From CAG-964 sp902789345 (GTDB lineage: Bacteria > Bacillota > Clostridia > Oscillospirales > Acutalibacteraceae), in NCBI GenBank assembly GCA_052117325.1, contig JBQKJJ010000003.1: a stretch of DNA of 64,000 bases; one strand, 5' to 3'. The position numbers were made by a program, and so were the translations under genes. Numbering within the stretch: position 1 is the stretch's first letter; every line of letters starts with the position of its first letter. The notes under the pieces are model-generated. The model ran no database searches, had not been told where the DNA came from, and worked only from the letters and a program-made list of their open reading frames with translations. This document shows, one piece after another, positions 1-7,841 of this stretch.

Positions 1-200
1 TACTTTATTAAATTTGCCCTAAACAGAGCAAATATTTAAAACAAATGCCCATAAATTATATGCCTATATACGCAGCATTAGCATTATTGGAAAACTAAGT
101 TTTACTCAAAACCTAGGAATTTAGTATGTTATTATAATACACCACTTACAGCCTGTTGTCAACCACTATGTTAATCCGGCAAAAGGGTTAAGCCATATAA

Positions 201-229
201 AAAAGCTCCACCGTAATAGTGGAGCTTTT
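201..229 (-). terminator. Terminator of the carboxyltransferase operon
   Basis: An 11-bp perfect stem with a 7-nt loop lies just past the stop codon of the last gene. Its A/T-rich flanks make it usable in both directions. Seen directly; no competing gene is visible to its left. Confidence 0.8.
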
Positions 230-254
230 CGCTTTTAGCTTTTGAATTTTATTA

Positions 255-1658
255 TTAAACCGGATGAACCTTATTCTTTAAATCTACAAGGTCACTGTTT
301 ACACCCTGTTCCTTTTGTCTTCTCTTTTCAAAGAATTTAACTGAAACCTCAGGGAACATTGCATAGGACAATACATCCTCTTCCTGCTCTGTCCACTGCT
401 TGCACTCCTGGCGAAGTGAATCAAGCTCAGGCTCAATTAAGTCGGCCGGACGGCAGTCAATAGCCTTTTGGTCGCCAATAATTCTCTTTCTGAACTCAGG
501 GTCAATTTTTACAGGTGTTGTACCGTACTTACCGGCAACAAGGTCCTTAAACTGGTTGTTACACATTTTGTAACGCTCGCCTGTAATTACATTAAATACA
601 GCCTGTGTACCTACAATCTGTGATGTAGGAGTAACAAGCGGAGGATAACCTGCGTCTTTTCTTACTCTAGGAACTTCCTCAAGAACCTCTGTCAGCTTGT
701 CCTCTTTACCTGCCTGCTTTAGCTGGTTAAGCAGGTTAGAAAGCATACCGCCCGGTACCTCGTACATAAGTGCGTTAGTATCTGTAGCAAGCATTTTCTG
801 GTCAAGCAAGCCGTTGTCAATATATTTCTTACGAATACCCATAAAGTATTCACGAATTTCGTTAAGAAGCTTTAGATCCAAACCTGTAGAATACTCAGTG
901 CCGTTAAGTGCGGCTACCATAGACTCTGTAGGAGAATGAGAAGTACCCAAAGCAAGCGGTGACATTGCAGTATCAATAATATCAACACCGTTTTCAATAC
1001 CCTTCAACAGGCACATTTCAGACAAGCCGGAAGTAGCGTGTGTATGAAGCTGTATTGGCAAATCAACAGCTCTCTTAAGAGCCTTAACAAGCTGAACTGT
1101 TCTTTGCGGTGTAAGCAAAGCCGCCATATCCTTAATACAGATAGAATCTGCACCGGCGTCAGCTATTCTCTTTGCATATTCCTCATAATACTGAGTTGTG
1201 AAAACCTCACCTACAGTGTAGGAGATTGCTACCTGTGCGTGAGCACCCTCTTTTTTAGCAGCCTTAATAGCTGTTTGAAGGTTTTTAATATCGTTAAGAG
1301 CGTCAAAAATACGGATAATATCAATACCGTTAGCTACAGAACGCTGTACAAAATATTCAAGAACATCGTCTGCATAGTGGCGGTAGCCAAGCATATTCTG
1401 ACCTCTGAAAAGCATTTGCAGCTTTGTGTTAGGACACTTATCTCTTATAATACGAAGTCTGTCCCATGGGTCTTCGTTTAAAAATCTAAGGCAGGAGTCA
1501 TATGTTGCACCGCCCCAGCACTCCAATGAATAAAATCCAACTTGATCAAGCTTTTCAAGAATTGGCAACATATCATCTGTAGTCATTCTTGTAGCAAACA
1601 AAGACTGGTGTGCATCACGAAGTACTGTTTCTGTAATTAGAATCTTCTTTTGTGGCAT
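255..1658 (-). CDS. oadA: Oxaloacetate/pyruvate carboxyltransferase subunit (OadA/PycB/5S family)
   Basis: This 467-residue protein is the metal-dependent carboxyltransferase half of oxaloacetate decarboxylase or transcarboxylase. It moves CO2 between oxaloacetate/pyruvate and carboxybiotin. The HMGL-like TIM barrel carries the RDAHQS motif (residues 14-19, metal Asp15), LFRGQN (83-88), the candidate carbamylated Lys in IKDMAA (K176) and the metal ligands in HTHATSG (H205, H207); a PycB-type conserved domain follows. It has no biotinyl domain of its own, unlike fused OadA proteins. The carrier is the separate gene just upstream, 31 bp away. AAGGA lies 10 nt before the ATG. It is third in a three-gene operon without the Na+-pump subunit OadB, so cytosolic transcarboxylation is more likely than Na+ export. 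Family is certain; the exact partner reaction is inferred. Confidence 0.93.
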   Translation of the reverse strand: MPQKKILITETVLRDAHQSLFATRMTTDDMLPILEKLDQVGFYSLECWGGATYDSCLRFLNEDPWDRLRIIRDKCPNTKLQMLFRGQNMLGYRHYADDVLEYFVQRSVANGIDIIRIFDALNDIKNLQTAIKAAKKEGAHAQVAISYTVGEVFTTQYYEEYAKRIADAGADSICIKDMAALLTPQRTVQLVKALKRAVDLPIQLHTHATSGLSEMCLLKGIENGVDIIDTAMSPLALGTSHSPTESMVAALNGTEYSTGLDLKLLNEIREYFMGIRKKYIDNGLLDQKMLATDTNALMYEVPGGMLSNLLNQLKQAGKEDKLTEVLEEVPRVRKDAGYPPLVTPTSQIVGTQAVFNVITGERYKMCNNQFKDLVAGKYGTTPVKIDPEFRKRIIGDQKAIDCRPADLIEPELDSLRQECKQWTEQEEDVLSYAMFPEVSVKFFEKRRQKEQGVNSDLVDLKNKVHPV

Positions 1659-1689
1659 TTTAGCACATTCCTTTCAAGTGTGGATTTAA

Positions 1690-2055
1690 TTAAGCAATAG
1701 TTGTCAGAACTGTACCTGACTCAACATTCTGGCCCTTTGAAACATTAACTGCACCAAGTGTACCGTCAACAGGGGCAAAAATTTCGTTTTCCATCTTCAT
1801 TGCCTCAAGTATAAACAGGCAGTCGCCCTTTTTAACAGCTTGACCAGCTGAACACTTAATGTCAAGAATAACGCCAGGCATTGGTGACTTTACAGGCTCG
1901 CCTGAACCGGCTGCCGGAGCCGGTGCTGCCTTTGGTGCAGCGGCAGGTGCTGCTGCCGGAGCAGCTGCTACAGGAGCAGGTGCAGAACCTGCTGCAAGCT
2001 CTTCAACCTGTACATCATAGCTGTTGCCGTTTACTGTAATTCTAAGATTTTTCAT
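1690..2055 (-). CDS. Biotin carboxyl carrier protein (1.3S/GcdC-like)
   Basis: This 121-residue protein shuttles CO2 on biotin between the two carboxyltransferases encoded on either side. A short beta-strand N-terminus is followed by a flexible Ala/Pro linker (about residues 22-52) and a C-terminal biotinyl domain with the EAMKMEN motif; Lys87 is the predicted biotinylation site. An ATG three codons upstream abuts the SD. The start used here has GAGG nine bases upstream. Size and architecture match the 1.3S subunit of propionibacterial transcarboxylase and the carriers of methylmalonyl- and glutaconyl-CoA decarboxylases. No biotin carboxylase is encoded nearby, so the carboxyl group probably comes from a donor substrate rather than bicarbonate plus ATP (inference). 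Confidence 0.93.
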   Translation of the reverse strand: MKNLRITVNGNSYDVQVEELAAGSAPAPVAAAPAAAPAAAPKAAPAPAAGSGEPVKSPMPGVILDIKCSAGQAVKKGDCLFILEAMKMENEIFAPVDGTLGAVNVSKGQNVESGTVLTTIA

Positions 2056-2106
2056 ATTGTTCATCCTCTTTTATAACAAATTTTATATTTCAATAAATAA
2101 ATTATA

Positions 2107-3420
2107 TTAGTTAATTGTACCGTGCTTCTTAGGCATTGTAGCAACTCTCTTACCTGATAGCATTTCAAGTACTGTGTACAGCTTAAAGCGAATATCGGCT
2201 GCTGAAATAACATCGTTTACATATCCCGCAGCGGCAGCCTTAGCAGGAGTACACTCCTGAGCCTCGTACTCAGCTACAACCTTATCTCTCTCGTCCTTTG
2301 GCACTGCCATCTTGTCAGACCACATAACAGCCGCAGCAGTTACAGGTGCAAGCGGTGATATTGAAGCAGTATCAACAGCAAATGTAATATCTGCATTTGC
2401 AGCCGCACCGGCTACAGCAATGTAAAATGCGCCGTAAGCCTTGCCGGTAATAACAGTTGCCTTAACAGTTGTTGCGTCAGCATAAGCGGCAGTAACCTTT
2501 GCAGCCTCTTTTACACCTGCAAAGCCTGTGCTATCAGCAAGTGTTACTACAGGAATGGCAAAAGCGTCACAGAAGCTTACAAATGAAGCTATTTTGTCGC
2601 AGTCTTCAGCAGCAAGTGTGCCGCCCTTTGTAGCAACAATACCTGTTACCACGCCGGCAATTCTGCCCAAACCTACTATTGCCTCGCTGCCGTAGCCCTT
2701 TTTCAGCTGAATAAATGTGTCAGCGTCTACAATTTTAGCTATAGGACATTTTGCGTCATCGGCAGGCTCGTCAGCGTCCATAATAGGAGAAACGCTTAGG
2801 TTATTAGATGGAAGCATTGCTACTAATTCTTTGGTAAGCTCAATAGCACTGTCTGTATCCTTTGCTGTTAGGTGGCTTACACCAAGCTTAGCAGCGTCCT
2901 GTGCAGAAGCGTTTTCGCCTGTAACATCAAGAGAAAGCTTTGCCTTTTCTGACATAATTACAAAATCAGCGCTAACTGCGTTTAAAGCACCTGTACCAAG
3001 GCAGTTGCCTAAAATTACTGAAATTTGAGGAACAACACCTGAAAGCTTGCTGACGCTGTTAATAACAGCACCGTAAGAGCCCAGCATATCAATACCCTCT
3101 GTTAGCTTTGCGCCGTTTGAATCGTACATACCTACTACAGGTGTACCTGTTTTTTCTGCAAGGTCATAAACCTTTTGCAGCTTTGCTGCGTGAGCCTTTG
3201 ACATAGCACCGCCGCAAATTTCACTGTTCTGTGCAAACGCATATACAGGGCAGCTGTTTACAGTACCATAGCCTGCAATTACCTCAGTTGGGTTTTCGCC
3301 TGACATAGTGTAAGCGTCAATTTGTGTGAAAGTACCCTCATCAAAAAGGTTTGAAAGATTTTTGTACGCAGATGATTTTTCAATCTCTGCCTTTATTGTT
3401 GACAGATTTTCTGTTCCCAT
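2107..3420 (-). CDS. Divergent acyl-CoA carboxyltransferase (MmdA/PccB/12S-like)
   Basis: This 437-residue protein belongs to the crotonase-fold carboxyltransferases that act on acyl-CoA and carboxybiotin. Two tandem domains are visible. The N half has an acyl-CoA-type oxyanion segment (GNCLGTGALNAV), and the C half has the biotin-side segment with ITGKAYGAFY. It is clearly shorter than typical MmdA/PccB/12S proteins (about 510-520 residues). The usual AEIAVMG-type pocket is replaced by ASISPLAP, so its substrate cannot be assigned. GGAGG lies seven bases before the ATG. It is first in the operon with the carrier and the OadA-like subunit. The set could act as a transcarboxylase (oxaloacetate + acyl-CoA to pyruvate + carboxyacyl-CoA) or as a decarboxylase; acetyl- or propionyl-CoA are the obvious candidates. 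Confidence 0.85.
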   Translation of the reverse strand: MGTENLSTIKAEIEKSSAYKNLSNLFDEGTFTQIDAYTMSGENPTEVIAGYGTVNSCPVYAFAQNSEICGGAMSKAHAAKLQKVYDLAEKTGTPVVGMYDSNGAKLTEGIDMLGSYGAVINSVSKLSGVVPQISVILGNCLGTGALNAVSADFVIMSEKAKLSLDVTGENASAQDAAKLGVSHLTAKDTDSAIELTKELVAMLPSNNLSVSPIMDADEPADDAKCPIAKIVDADTFIQLKKGYGSEAIVGLGRIAGVVTGIVATKGGTLAAEDCDKIASFVSFCDAFAIPVVTLADSTGFAGVKEAAKVTAAYADATTVKATVITGKAYGAFYIAVAGAAANADITFAVDTASISPLAPVTAAAVMWSDKMAVPKDERDKVVAEYEAQECTPAKAAAAGYVNDVISAADIRFKLYTVLEMLSGKRVATMPKKHGTIN

Positions 3421-3468
3421 CTATGTTCCTCCGTTCGTACTTAATAATTTAAACAAATATACATTTAT

Positions 3469-3497
3469 ATTATAAGATATTTGCAAAAAAACTACAA
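3469..3497 (-). promoter_or_regulatory. Promoter of the carboxyltransferase operon
   Basis: A sigma-A-like promoter reads TTGTAG, 17 bp, TATAAT on the minus strand, about 50 bp before the first start codon. Seen in sequence; not tested. Confidence 0.65.
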
Positions 3498-3606
3498 GGG
3501 GAAAAATAACCCACCTGAATTTTTGCACATTTTAGCTAAAATTAACTTTATATTCTTCCGTAAAACCAACAAAAACACAAGTGCATTTTTTGTTTTATTC
3601 CGCAGA

Positions 3607-3758
3607 TTTTTAAGTCGGACAACAATAACCTTGCCTATCTTTAGTTTTTAACTTGGCTAACAATAGCCCTGCTTATCTTTAGTTTTTAATTTGGCTAACA
3701 TTAACCTTACCTATCCTTTAATTTTAAGTTGGCAAACATTTACCTTTCTTATCCTTTA
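3607..3758. repeat. Four tandem copies of a degenerate 38-bp repeat
   Basis: The unit recurs at 3607, 3645, 3683 and 3721. Each copy follows the pattern (T)TTTTAA-TTGGC-AACA-TA-CCT-CTTATC-TTTA with several differences between copies. It fills the 613-bp gap between the carboxyltransferase operon promoter and the rplL terminator. No ORF or start site explains it. Confidence 0.85.
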
Positions 3759-3960
3759 ATTATGCCCCGGCTTTACCCCTTATAAAAAATTATTTCAAAC
3801 ATACAGTGATTTTTATTTAAAGTTTTGCCCATTTAAAGCACTTAAATATTCATAATATATATAATCTGTTTTAATAGTGGTCTATAATAAAAAGACTTTA
3901 AAATGGTTCTATAATAAAGTTGTGATAAAATGCCGAACAAAATTCTACAGCTAACGCAAA

Positions 3961-3983
3961 AAGGGCACCCAATGGGTACCCTT
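3961..3983 (-). terminator. Terminator after rplL
   Basis: A GC-rich stem (AAGGGTACCC / GGGTGCCCTT on the minus strand) is followed by TTTTT about 50 bp beyond the rplL stop. It ends the ribosomal protein operon here rather than continuing into rpoB. Confidence 0.85.
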
Positions 3984-4033
3984 GTAAATTGCTTAATATT
4001 TAAGCCGGTAATTTTACACTTGTTAAAGTGAAA

Positions 4034-4408
4034 TTACTTAAGCTCAACCTCAGCGCCAGCCTCTTCAAGCTGCTTCTTAAGATCCTCAGCCTCGTCCTTA
4101 GAAACGCCTTCCTTGATAGCCTTTGGAGCGCCCTCAACAAGCTCTTTTGATTCCTTTAGACCAAGACCTGTGATACCACGAACAGCCTTGATAACGTTCA
4201 TCTTGCTTGCGCCGAATGACTTTAGGATTACATCAAACTCTGTCTTCTCAGCAGCAGCGCCTGCAGCCTCACCAGGAGCAGCAACAGCTACAGCAGCAGC
4301 AGCGGATACACCAAACTCGTCCTCTACAGCGTGTACAAGCTCAGAAAGCTCCAAAACTGTTAGAGTCTTTAATTCTTCAATAATAGCAGTAATTTTCTCA
4401 GATGCCAT
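4034..4408 (-). CDS. rplL: 50S ribosomal protein L7/L12
   Basis: This 124-residue stalk protein recruits translation GTPases to the ribosome. The N-terminal dimerisation helix (LTVLELSELVHAVEDEFGV) leads through an Ala/Gly-rich hinge (about residues 35-55) to the C-terminal factor-binding domain. That domain carries EKTEFDVILKSFG and IKAVRGITGLGLKESKELVE. Length and domain order are normal. It follows rplJ by 63 bp, as in the conserved L10-L7/L12 pair, whose dosage is set by the L10 leader upstream. A strong terminator comes next, so it is the last gene of the transcript. Confidence 0.98.
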   Translation of the reverse strand: MASEKITAIIEELKTLTVLELSELVHAVEDEFGVSAAAAVAVAAPGEAAGAAAEKTEFDVILKSFGASKMNVIKAVRGITGLGLKESKELVEGAPKAIKEGVSKDEAEDLKKQLEEAGAEVELK

Positions 4409-4471
4409 GATAAATAACCTCCATGTTATAAAATAAAATTGTTTTTTAATTTAGATAAATCTGCCGATAAA

Positions 4472-5020
4472 TTATTCAGCAGCTTCTGCAGGTGCAGCTT
4501 CCTCAGCAGGAGCCTCACATGCCTCTACTCCGCCCTTATCTACGATAGCCTGTACCGCACGAGCAAAGCTTGCGATAGGTGCCTGGAATGCACCAAGTAC
4601 ATTTGCAAGAAGTACATCACGAGTAGGTAGCTTAGCCAAGCTCTGGATTTTGTCCATATCAATAATGTCGCTATCCATATAGCCTGTTTTAACCTCAAAA
4701 TTATCGTGAGAATCAGCAAACTTACAAAGGATACGAGCAGCAGCTACATAATCCTCATCTGAAGTAGCAAGAGCTGTTGTGCCCTCTAGTACTCCCTTCA
4801 TTTCAGCAAGACCTGCGTTGTCAGCAGCTCTTGACAGCAATGTGTTCTTTACAACTGTATACTTAACACCTGCTTCTCTTAGCTCTTTACGAAGCTTTGT
4901 GTCGTCCTCTACAGTAATACCTTCATACTTAACTACGATACCTGCAACAGAGTTCTGTAGTCTTTCTGTCAGCTCAGCAACTAAAGCCTTCTTTTGTTCA
5001 AGAACCTTTTCACTTGCCAA
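4472..5020 (-). CDS. rplJ: 50S ribosomal protein L10
   Basis: This 182-residue protein anchors L7/L12 dimers to 23S rRNA and represses its own mRNA through the leader. The sequence shows the canonical N-terminal RNA-binding region (VAELTERLQNSVAGIVVKYEGITV, KYTVVKNTLLSRA). The C-terminal tail is acidic and Ala-rich and binds L7/L12. The start is a TTG placed nine bases after GGAGG; no in-frame ATG fits. An unusually long gap of 196 bp to rplA holds the L10 leader. Confidence 0.97.
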   Translation of the reverse strand: MASEKVLEQKKALVAELTERLQNSVAGIVVKYEGITVEDDTKLRKELREAGVKYTVVKNTLLSRAADNAGLAEMKGVLEGTTALATSDEDYVAAARILCKFADSHDNFEVKTGYMDSDIIDMDKIQSLAKLPTRDVLLANVLGAFQAPIASFARAVQAIVDKGGVEACEAPAEEAAPAEAAE

Positions 5021-5063
5021 AATATTTCACCTCCATAAAGTAATACATGCAATGCATTAAAAA

Positions 5064-5205
5064 GTGCCTTTTCCCACACGAGGAAAAGGCACACTATGAC
5101 AAAATATGTCTAAGCAGCTTGTCCTCGGCAGGTAGGATATTTCCTTTTACGCACTACACACCTGCTGTCTTTGAACAGCATATATACCATTACACAAAGT
5201 AAAGG
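5064..5205 (-). promoter_or_regulatory. Ribosomal protein L10 leader (rplJ autoregulatory element)
   Basis: On the minus strand the rplA-rplJ gap reads GACAGCAGGTG, then CCTACCTGCCGAGGACA, the conserved core of the L10 leader that binds the L10(L12)4 complex. An 11-bp hairpin (5064-5092, GTGCCTTTTCC stem) followed by a T-run lies next to it and could act as the attenuator. The assignment rests on motif recognition; a covariance-model search would confirm it. Confidence 0.85.
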
Positions 5206-5216
5206 ATTTATTTAAA

Positions 5217-5927
5217 TTAGCCCTCTGTTGTCTGTCCGCCAACCTTGTTAGGGTTAATACGAACGCCAGGACCCATTGTGCTTGTTACAGCACAAGACTT
5301 AATATACTGACCCTTAGCAGCAGCCGGCTTAGCCTTAACAATAGCCTCAAGAAGTGTGTTAAAGTTTTCAACCAGCTTCTCTTTGCCGAATGATGACTTT
5401 CCTATAGGACAGTGGATAATGTTTGTTTTATCAAGACGGTACTCAATCTTACCTGCCTTAGCTTCTTTTACAGCCTTAGCAATGTCAGGTGTAACTGTAC
5501 CGGCCTTTGGGTTAGGCATTAAGCCACGAGGACCTAGGATTTTACCCAGACGACCTACAAGACCCATCATATCAGGTGTTGTAATAAGAACATCAAAGTC
5601 CATCCAACCCTCTGACTGAATCTTCTGTGTCATTTCCTCAGCACCTACAAAATCAGCACCTGCTTCTTCTGCAAGCTTTACATTGTCGCCCTTACATACA
5701 GCAAGAACCTTTACATTTTTACCTGTACCGTTTGGTAGTACGATAGCACCTCTAACCTGCTGGTCAGCATGACGGCTATCAACACCAAGCTTTACATGTA
5801 CTTCAACTGTTTCGTCAAACTTAGCAGTTGATGTCTTTACAACTAAATCCAATGCTTCGTCAGCATCGTAAAATTTTGTTCTGTCAATCAGCTTAGCACT
5901 GTCAACATATTTCTTTCCGTGTTTCAT
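5217..5927 (-). CDS. rplA: 50S ribosomal protein L1
   Basis: This 236-residue L1 stalk protein binds 23S rRNA, helps release deacylated tRNA, and in many bacteria represses the L11-L1 mRNA. Typical L1 sequences are present throughout (VDSRHADQQVRGAIVLPNGTGK, LGRILGPRGLMPNPK-type segment, GKIEYRLDKTNIIHCPIGK), and length is normal. GGGAGG precedes the ATG. It follows rplK by 59 bp in the conserved order. Confidence 0.98.
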   Translation of the reverse strand: MKHGKKYVDSAKLIDRTKFYDADEALDLVVKTSTAKFDETVEVHVKLGVDSRHADQQVRGAIVLPNGTGKNVKVLAVCKGDNVKLAEEAGADFVGAEEMTQKIQSEGWMDFDVLITTPDMMGLVGRLGKILGPRGLMPNPKAGTVTPDIAKAVKEAKAGKIEYRLDKTNIIHCPIGKSSFGKEKLVENFNTLLEAIVKAKPAAAKGQYIKSCAVTSTMGPGVRINPNKVGGQTTEG

Positions 5928-5986
5928 TGTGTTCCTCCCTATAAAGTGGTAAAATCGGATCTTTTCCTCCCACCTGGGCAGTTAGA

Positions 5987-6412
5987 TCAATCGACTACTT
6001 CAACGCCCATACTACGAGCTGTACCGGCAATCATACTCATTGCTGTATCGATATTAGCAGCATTCAAGTCTGGCATCTTGTGCTCAGCAATCTGCTTAAC
6101 CTGCTCACGGGTAATCTTTGCAACCTTAGTTTTGTTAGGCACACCAGAACCACTCTGGATGTTACATGCCTTCTTAATTAGTACAGCAGCAGGTGGAGTC
6201 TTTGTAATAAATGAGAAAGAACGATCTGCATAAACTGTAATAACAACCGGTATAATCATACCGATTTCATTCTTTGTACGCTCATTAAATTCCTTAGTGA
6301 ACGCCATAATGTTTACACCATGCTGACCCAGTGCAGGACCAACTGGTGGTGCCGGGGTAGCTTTACCGGCAGGTATTTGCAGCTTAATAAAGCCTACAAC
6401 CTTTTGAGCCAT
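5987..6412 (-). CDS. rplK: 50S ribosomal protein L11
   Basis: This 141-residue protein of the GTPase-associated centre is needed for RelA-type stringent signalling. The N-terminal domain has IPAGKATPAPPVGPALGQHGVNIM, and the C-terminal rRNA-binding domain has the usual GTARSMGV end. GGAGG lies at normal spacing before the ATG. The 141-bp gap to nusG contains three small hairpins on the minus strand, perhaps processing or control sites. Confidence 0.98.
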   Translation of the reverse strand: MAQKVVGFIKLQIPAGKATPAPPVGPALGQHGVNIMAFTKEFNERTKNEIGMIIPVVITVYADRSFSFITKTPPAAVLIKKACNIQSGSGVPNKTKVAKITREQVKQIAEHKMPDLNAANIDTAMSMIAGTARSMGVEVVD

Positions 6413-6553
6413 TATTTTTGCACCTCCAAAATTCGTGGTATATGGCGGAATGTTTTAAAAATTTACATTCCTCCCACAAGGGACAAGCAAAGTCCCTCAA
6501 GCAATAATAACTGCATACGCTGTGCATATGCAAAATTATTAATCAAGTTAATT

Positions 6554-7078
6554 TTACTCCAGCGGTTCAGCCTGTGAAAGCTCTAAATCAACAGGAGTTT
6601 CTCTGCCAAACATAGAAACAGTTACCTTTACTATGTTCTTATCGGTATCAATTTCCTCTACAACGCCTACAAAGTCCTCAAGCGGACCGTCTATAATCCT
6701 TACTGAATCGCCAACGCTGTAGGAAACCTCTACGCTCTTAACCTCTACGCCCATCTTAACAACTTCCTCATTGGTAAGCGGAACAGGCTTAGACGATGGA
6801 CCTACAAAGCCGGTACAACCACGAATGTTTCTTACAACATACCAGGTTTCGTCTGTGTATACCATCTTAATAAATACATATCCCGGGTAAAGCTTGCGTT
6901 CTACTTCCTTTGCTACTCCGTTTTCACCGATTTCTGTAACAATTTCTGTAGGAACCTTTACTCCCTGGATAACATCTTGAAGATTTCTGTTTTCAACAGT
7001 CTTCTCCAGTGTAGAAGCTACTTTGTTCTCATAACCGGAATAGGTGTGAACAACATACCATTTTGCTTCTTCTGACAT
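6554..7078 (-). CDS. nusG: Transcription antitermination factor NusG
   Basis: This 174-residue factor couples RNA polymerase to ribosomes or Rho. The NGN domain (WYVVHTYSGYENKVASTLE, YPGYVFIKM, NIRGCTGFVG) is followed by a C-terminal KOW domain (GDSVRIIDGPLEDFVGVVEEID). Length and order are standard. It follows secE by 23 bp in the secE-nusG-rplK arrangement. Confidence 0.98.
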   Translation of the reverse strand: MSEEAKWYVVHTYSGYENKVASTLEKTVENRNLQDVIQGVKVPTEIVTEIGENGVAKEVERKLYPGYVFIKMVYTDETWYVVRNIRGCTGFVGPSSKPVPLTNEEVVKMGVEVKSVEVSYSVGDSVRIIDGPLEDFVGVVEEIDTDKNIVKVTVSMFGRETPVDLELSQAEPLE

Positions 7079-7101
7079 TGCACATCATCCTCTCACGCAA
7101 T

Positions 7102-7353
7102 TTAGCTTGCTGATGTGTCCATAACAAGGTTCAGCAATGCGAAAAGACCTCGATCCAATGCAAAAATAAAGAGTCCCATTACTATGATAATTACAAGAAC
7201 TATACCGACATTCTTAAAAGTTGCCTTTGGTGTCGGCCAAGTAATCTTCTTTATCTCTGCTTTGCATTCACGAAAGTATTTTGCAATTCTCGCAAAAATG
7301 TTAGGCTTCTTATCTTTTTTCTTGTCAGTCTTTTTTTCGACCTTAGCAGCCAT
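7102..7353 (-). CDS. secE: Preprotein translocase subunit SecE
   Basis: This 83-residue single-span membrane protein stabilises SecY. A Lys-rich cytosolic N-terminus leads to the conserved FRECKAEIKKITWPT amphipathic segment and one transmembrane helix (about residues 47-70). GGAGG lies before the ATG, and the gene sits 16 bp after rpmG. Small SecE of this size is normal for Firmicutes. Confidence 0.97.
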   Translation of the reverse strand: MAAKVEKKTDKKKDKKPNIFARIAKYFRECKAEIKKITWPTPKATFKNVGIVLVIIIVMGLFIFALDRGLFALLNLVMDTSAS

Positions 7354-7369
7354 AACCTATACCTCCGTA

Positions 7370-7519
7370 TTACTTTGTCTCCTTGTGAAGAGTGTGCTTA
7401 TTGCAGAATCTGCAATGCTTCTTCATTTCCAATCTCTCAGGATCGTTTTTCTTGTTTTTCATTGTGTTGTAATTGCGCTGTTTGCACTCTGTACAAGCTA
7501 ATGTTACTTTAACTCTCAT
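7370..7519 (-). CDS. rpmG: 50S ribosomal protein L33
   Basis: This 49-residue L33 starts MRVKVTLACTECKQRNY and has two CxxC pairs (CTEC and CRFC), so it is the zinc-binding form. The start is set by GGAGG eight bases upstream of the ATG; a longer in-frame reading lacks this support. It is first gene of the secE-nusG-rpl operon, preceded by a good promoter. Confidence 0.96.
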   Translation of the reverse strand: MRVKVTLACTECKQRNYNTMKNKKNDPERLEMKKHCRFCNKHTLHKETK

Positions 7520-7605
7520 TAACGGCACCTCCGATATTGCGGTAAATTTAGCCTCCCTCAAAAATGGGCACAAAAAAATAAGCCCCTTTTTTCCGAGGTA
7601 AGTAT

Positions 7606-7634
7606 ACTATATCATATTTATTATGCATAGTCAA
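7606..7634 (-). promoter_or_regulatory. Promoter of rpmG-secE-nusG-rpl operon
   Basis: The minus strand reads TTGACT, 17 bp, TATAGT about 90 bp before rpmG, a near-consensus sigma-A promoter. Confidence 0.75.
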
Positions 7635-7767
7635 GGCTTTTTTTGATTTTTTTGCATATCACGCAAAGTCCTTGTTCATTGTACCACCCTGCACTGTTTT
7701 TGTCAAATTTACTACTATATGGTGATGTATGTGCCCAGTGTAAGGCTTTATTTAAAGCATATAAAAA

Positions 7768-7809
7768 GCCCCTGCAAGCTGCGCCATAGCTTTTGCAGTT
7801 TGCAAGGGG
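7768..7809 (-). terminator. Terminator of the purine permease gene
   Basis: A long stem (CCCCTTGCAA / TTGCAGGGGC on the minus strand) with internal pairing is followed by TTTTTAT. It lies 35 bp past the permease stop. Confidence 0.75.
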
Positions 7810-7841
7810 TATACTTTATTTATTGTTGAGTATATATTAAA

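Noticed and set aside
1038..1481. Plus-strand ORF of 147 codons opposite the oadA-like gene
   Set aside because: It lies fully antisense to a well-supported gene, has a Cys/Ser/Ile-rich composition typical of antisense frames and no SD or family match.
3607..3758. 38-bp repeats as a CRISPR array
   Set aside because: The units are directly adjacent without spacers and are degenerate.
4113..6233. Several plus-strand ORFs opposite the ribosomal protein genes
   Set aside because: They are antisense shadows of rplL, rplJ, rplA and rplK with no start signals.
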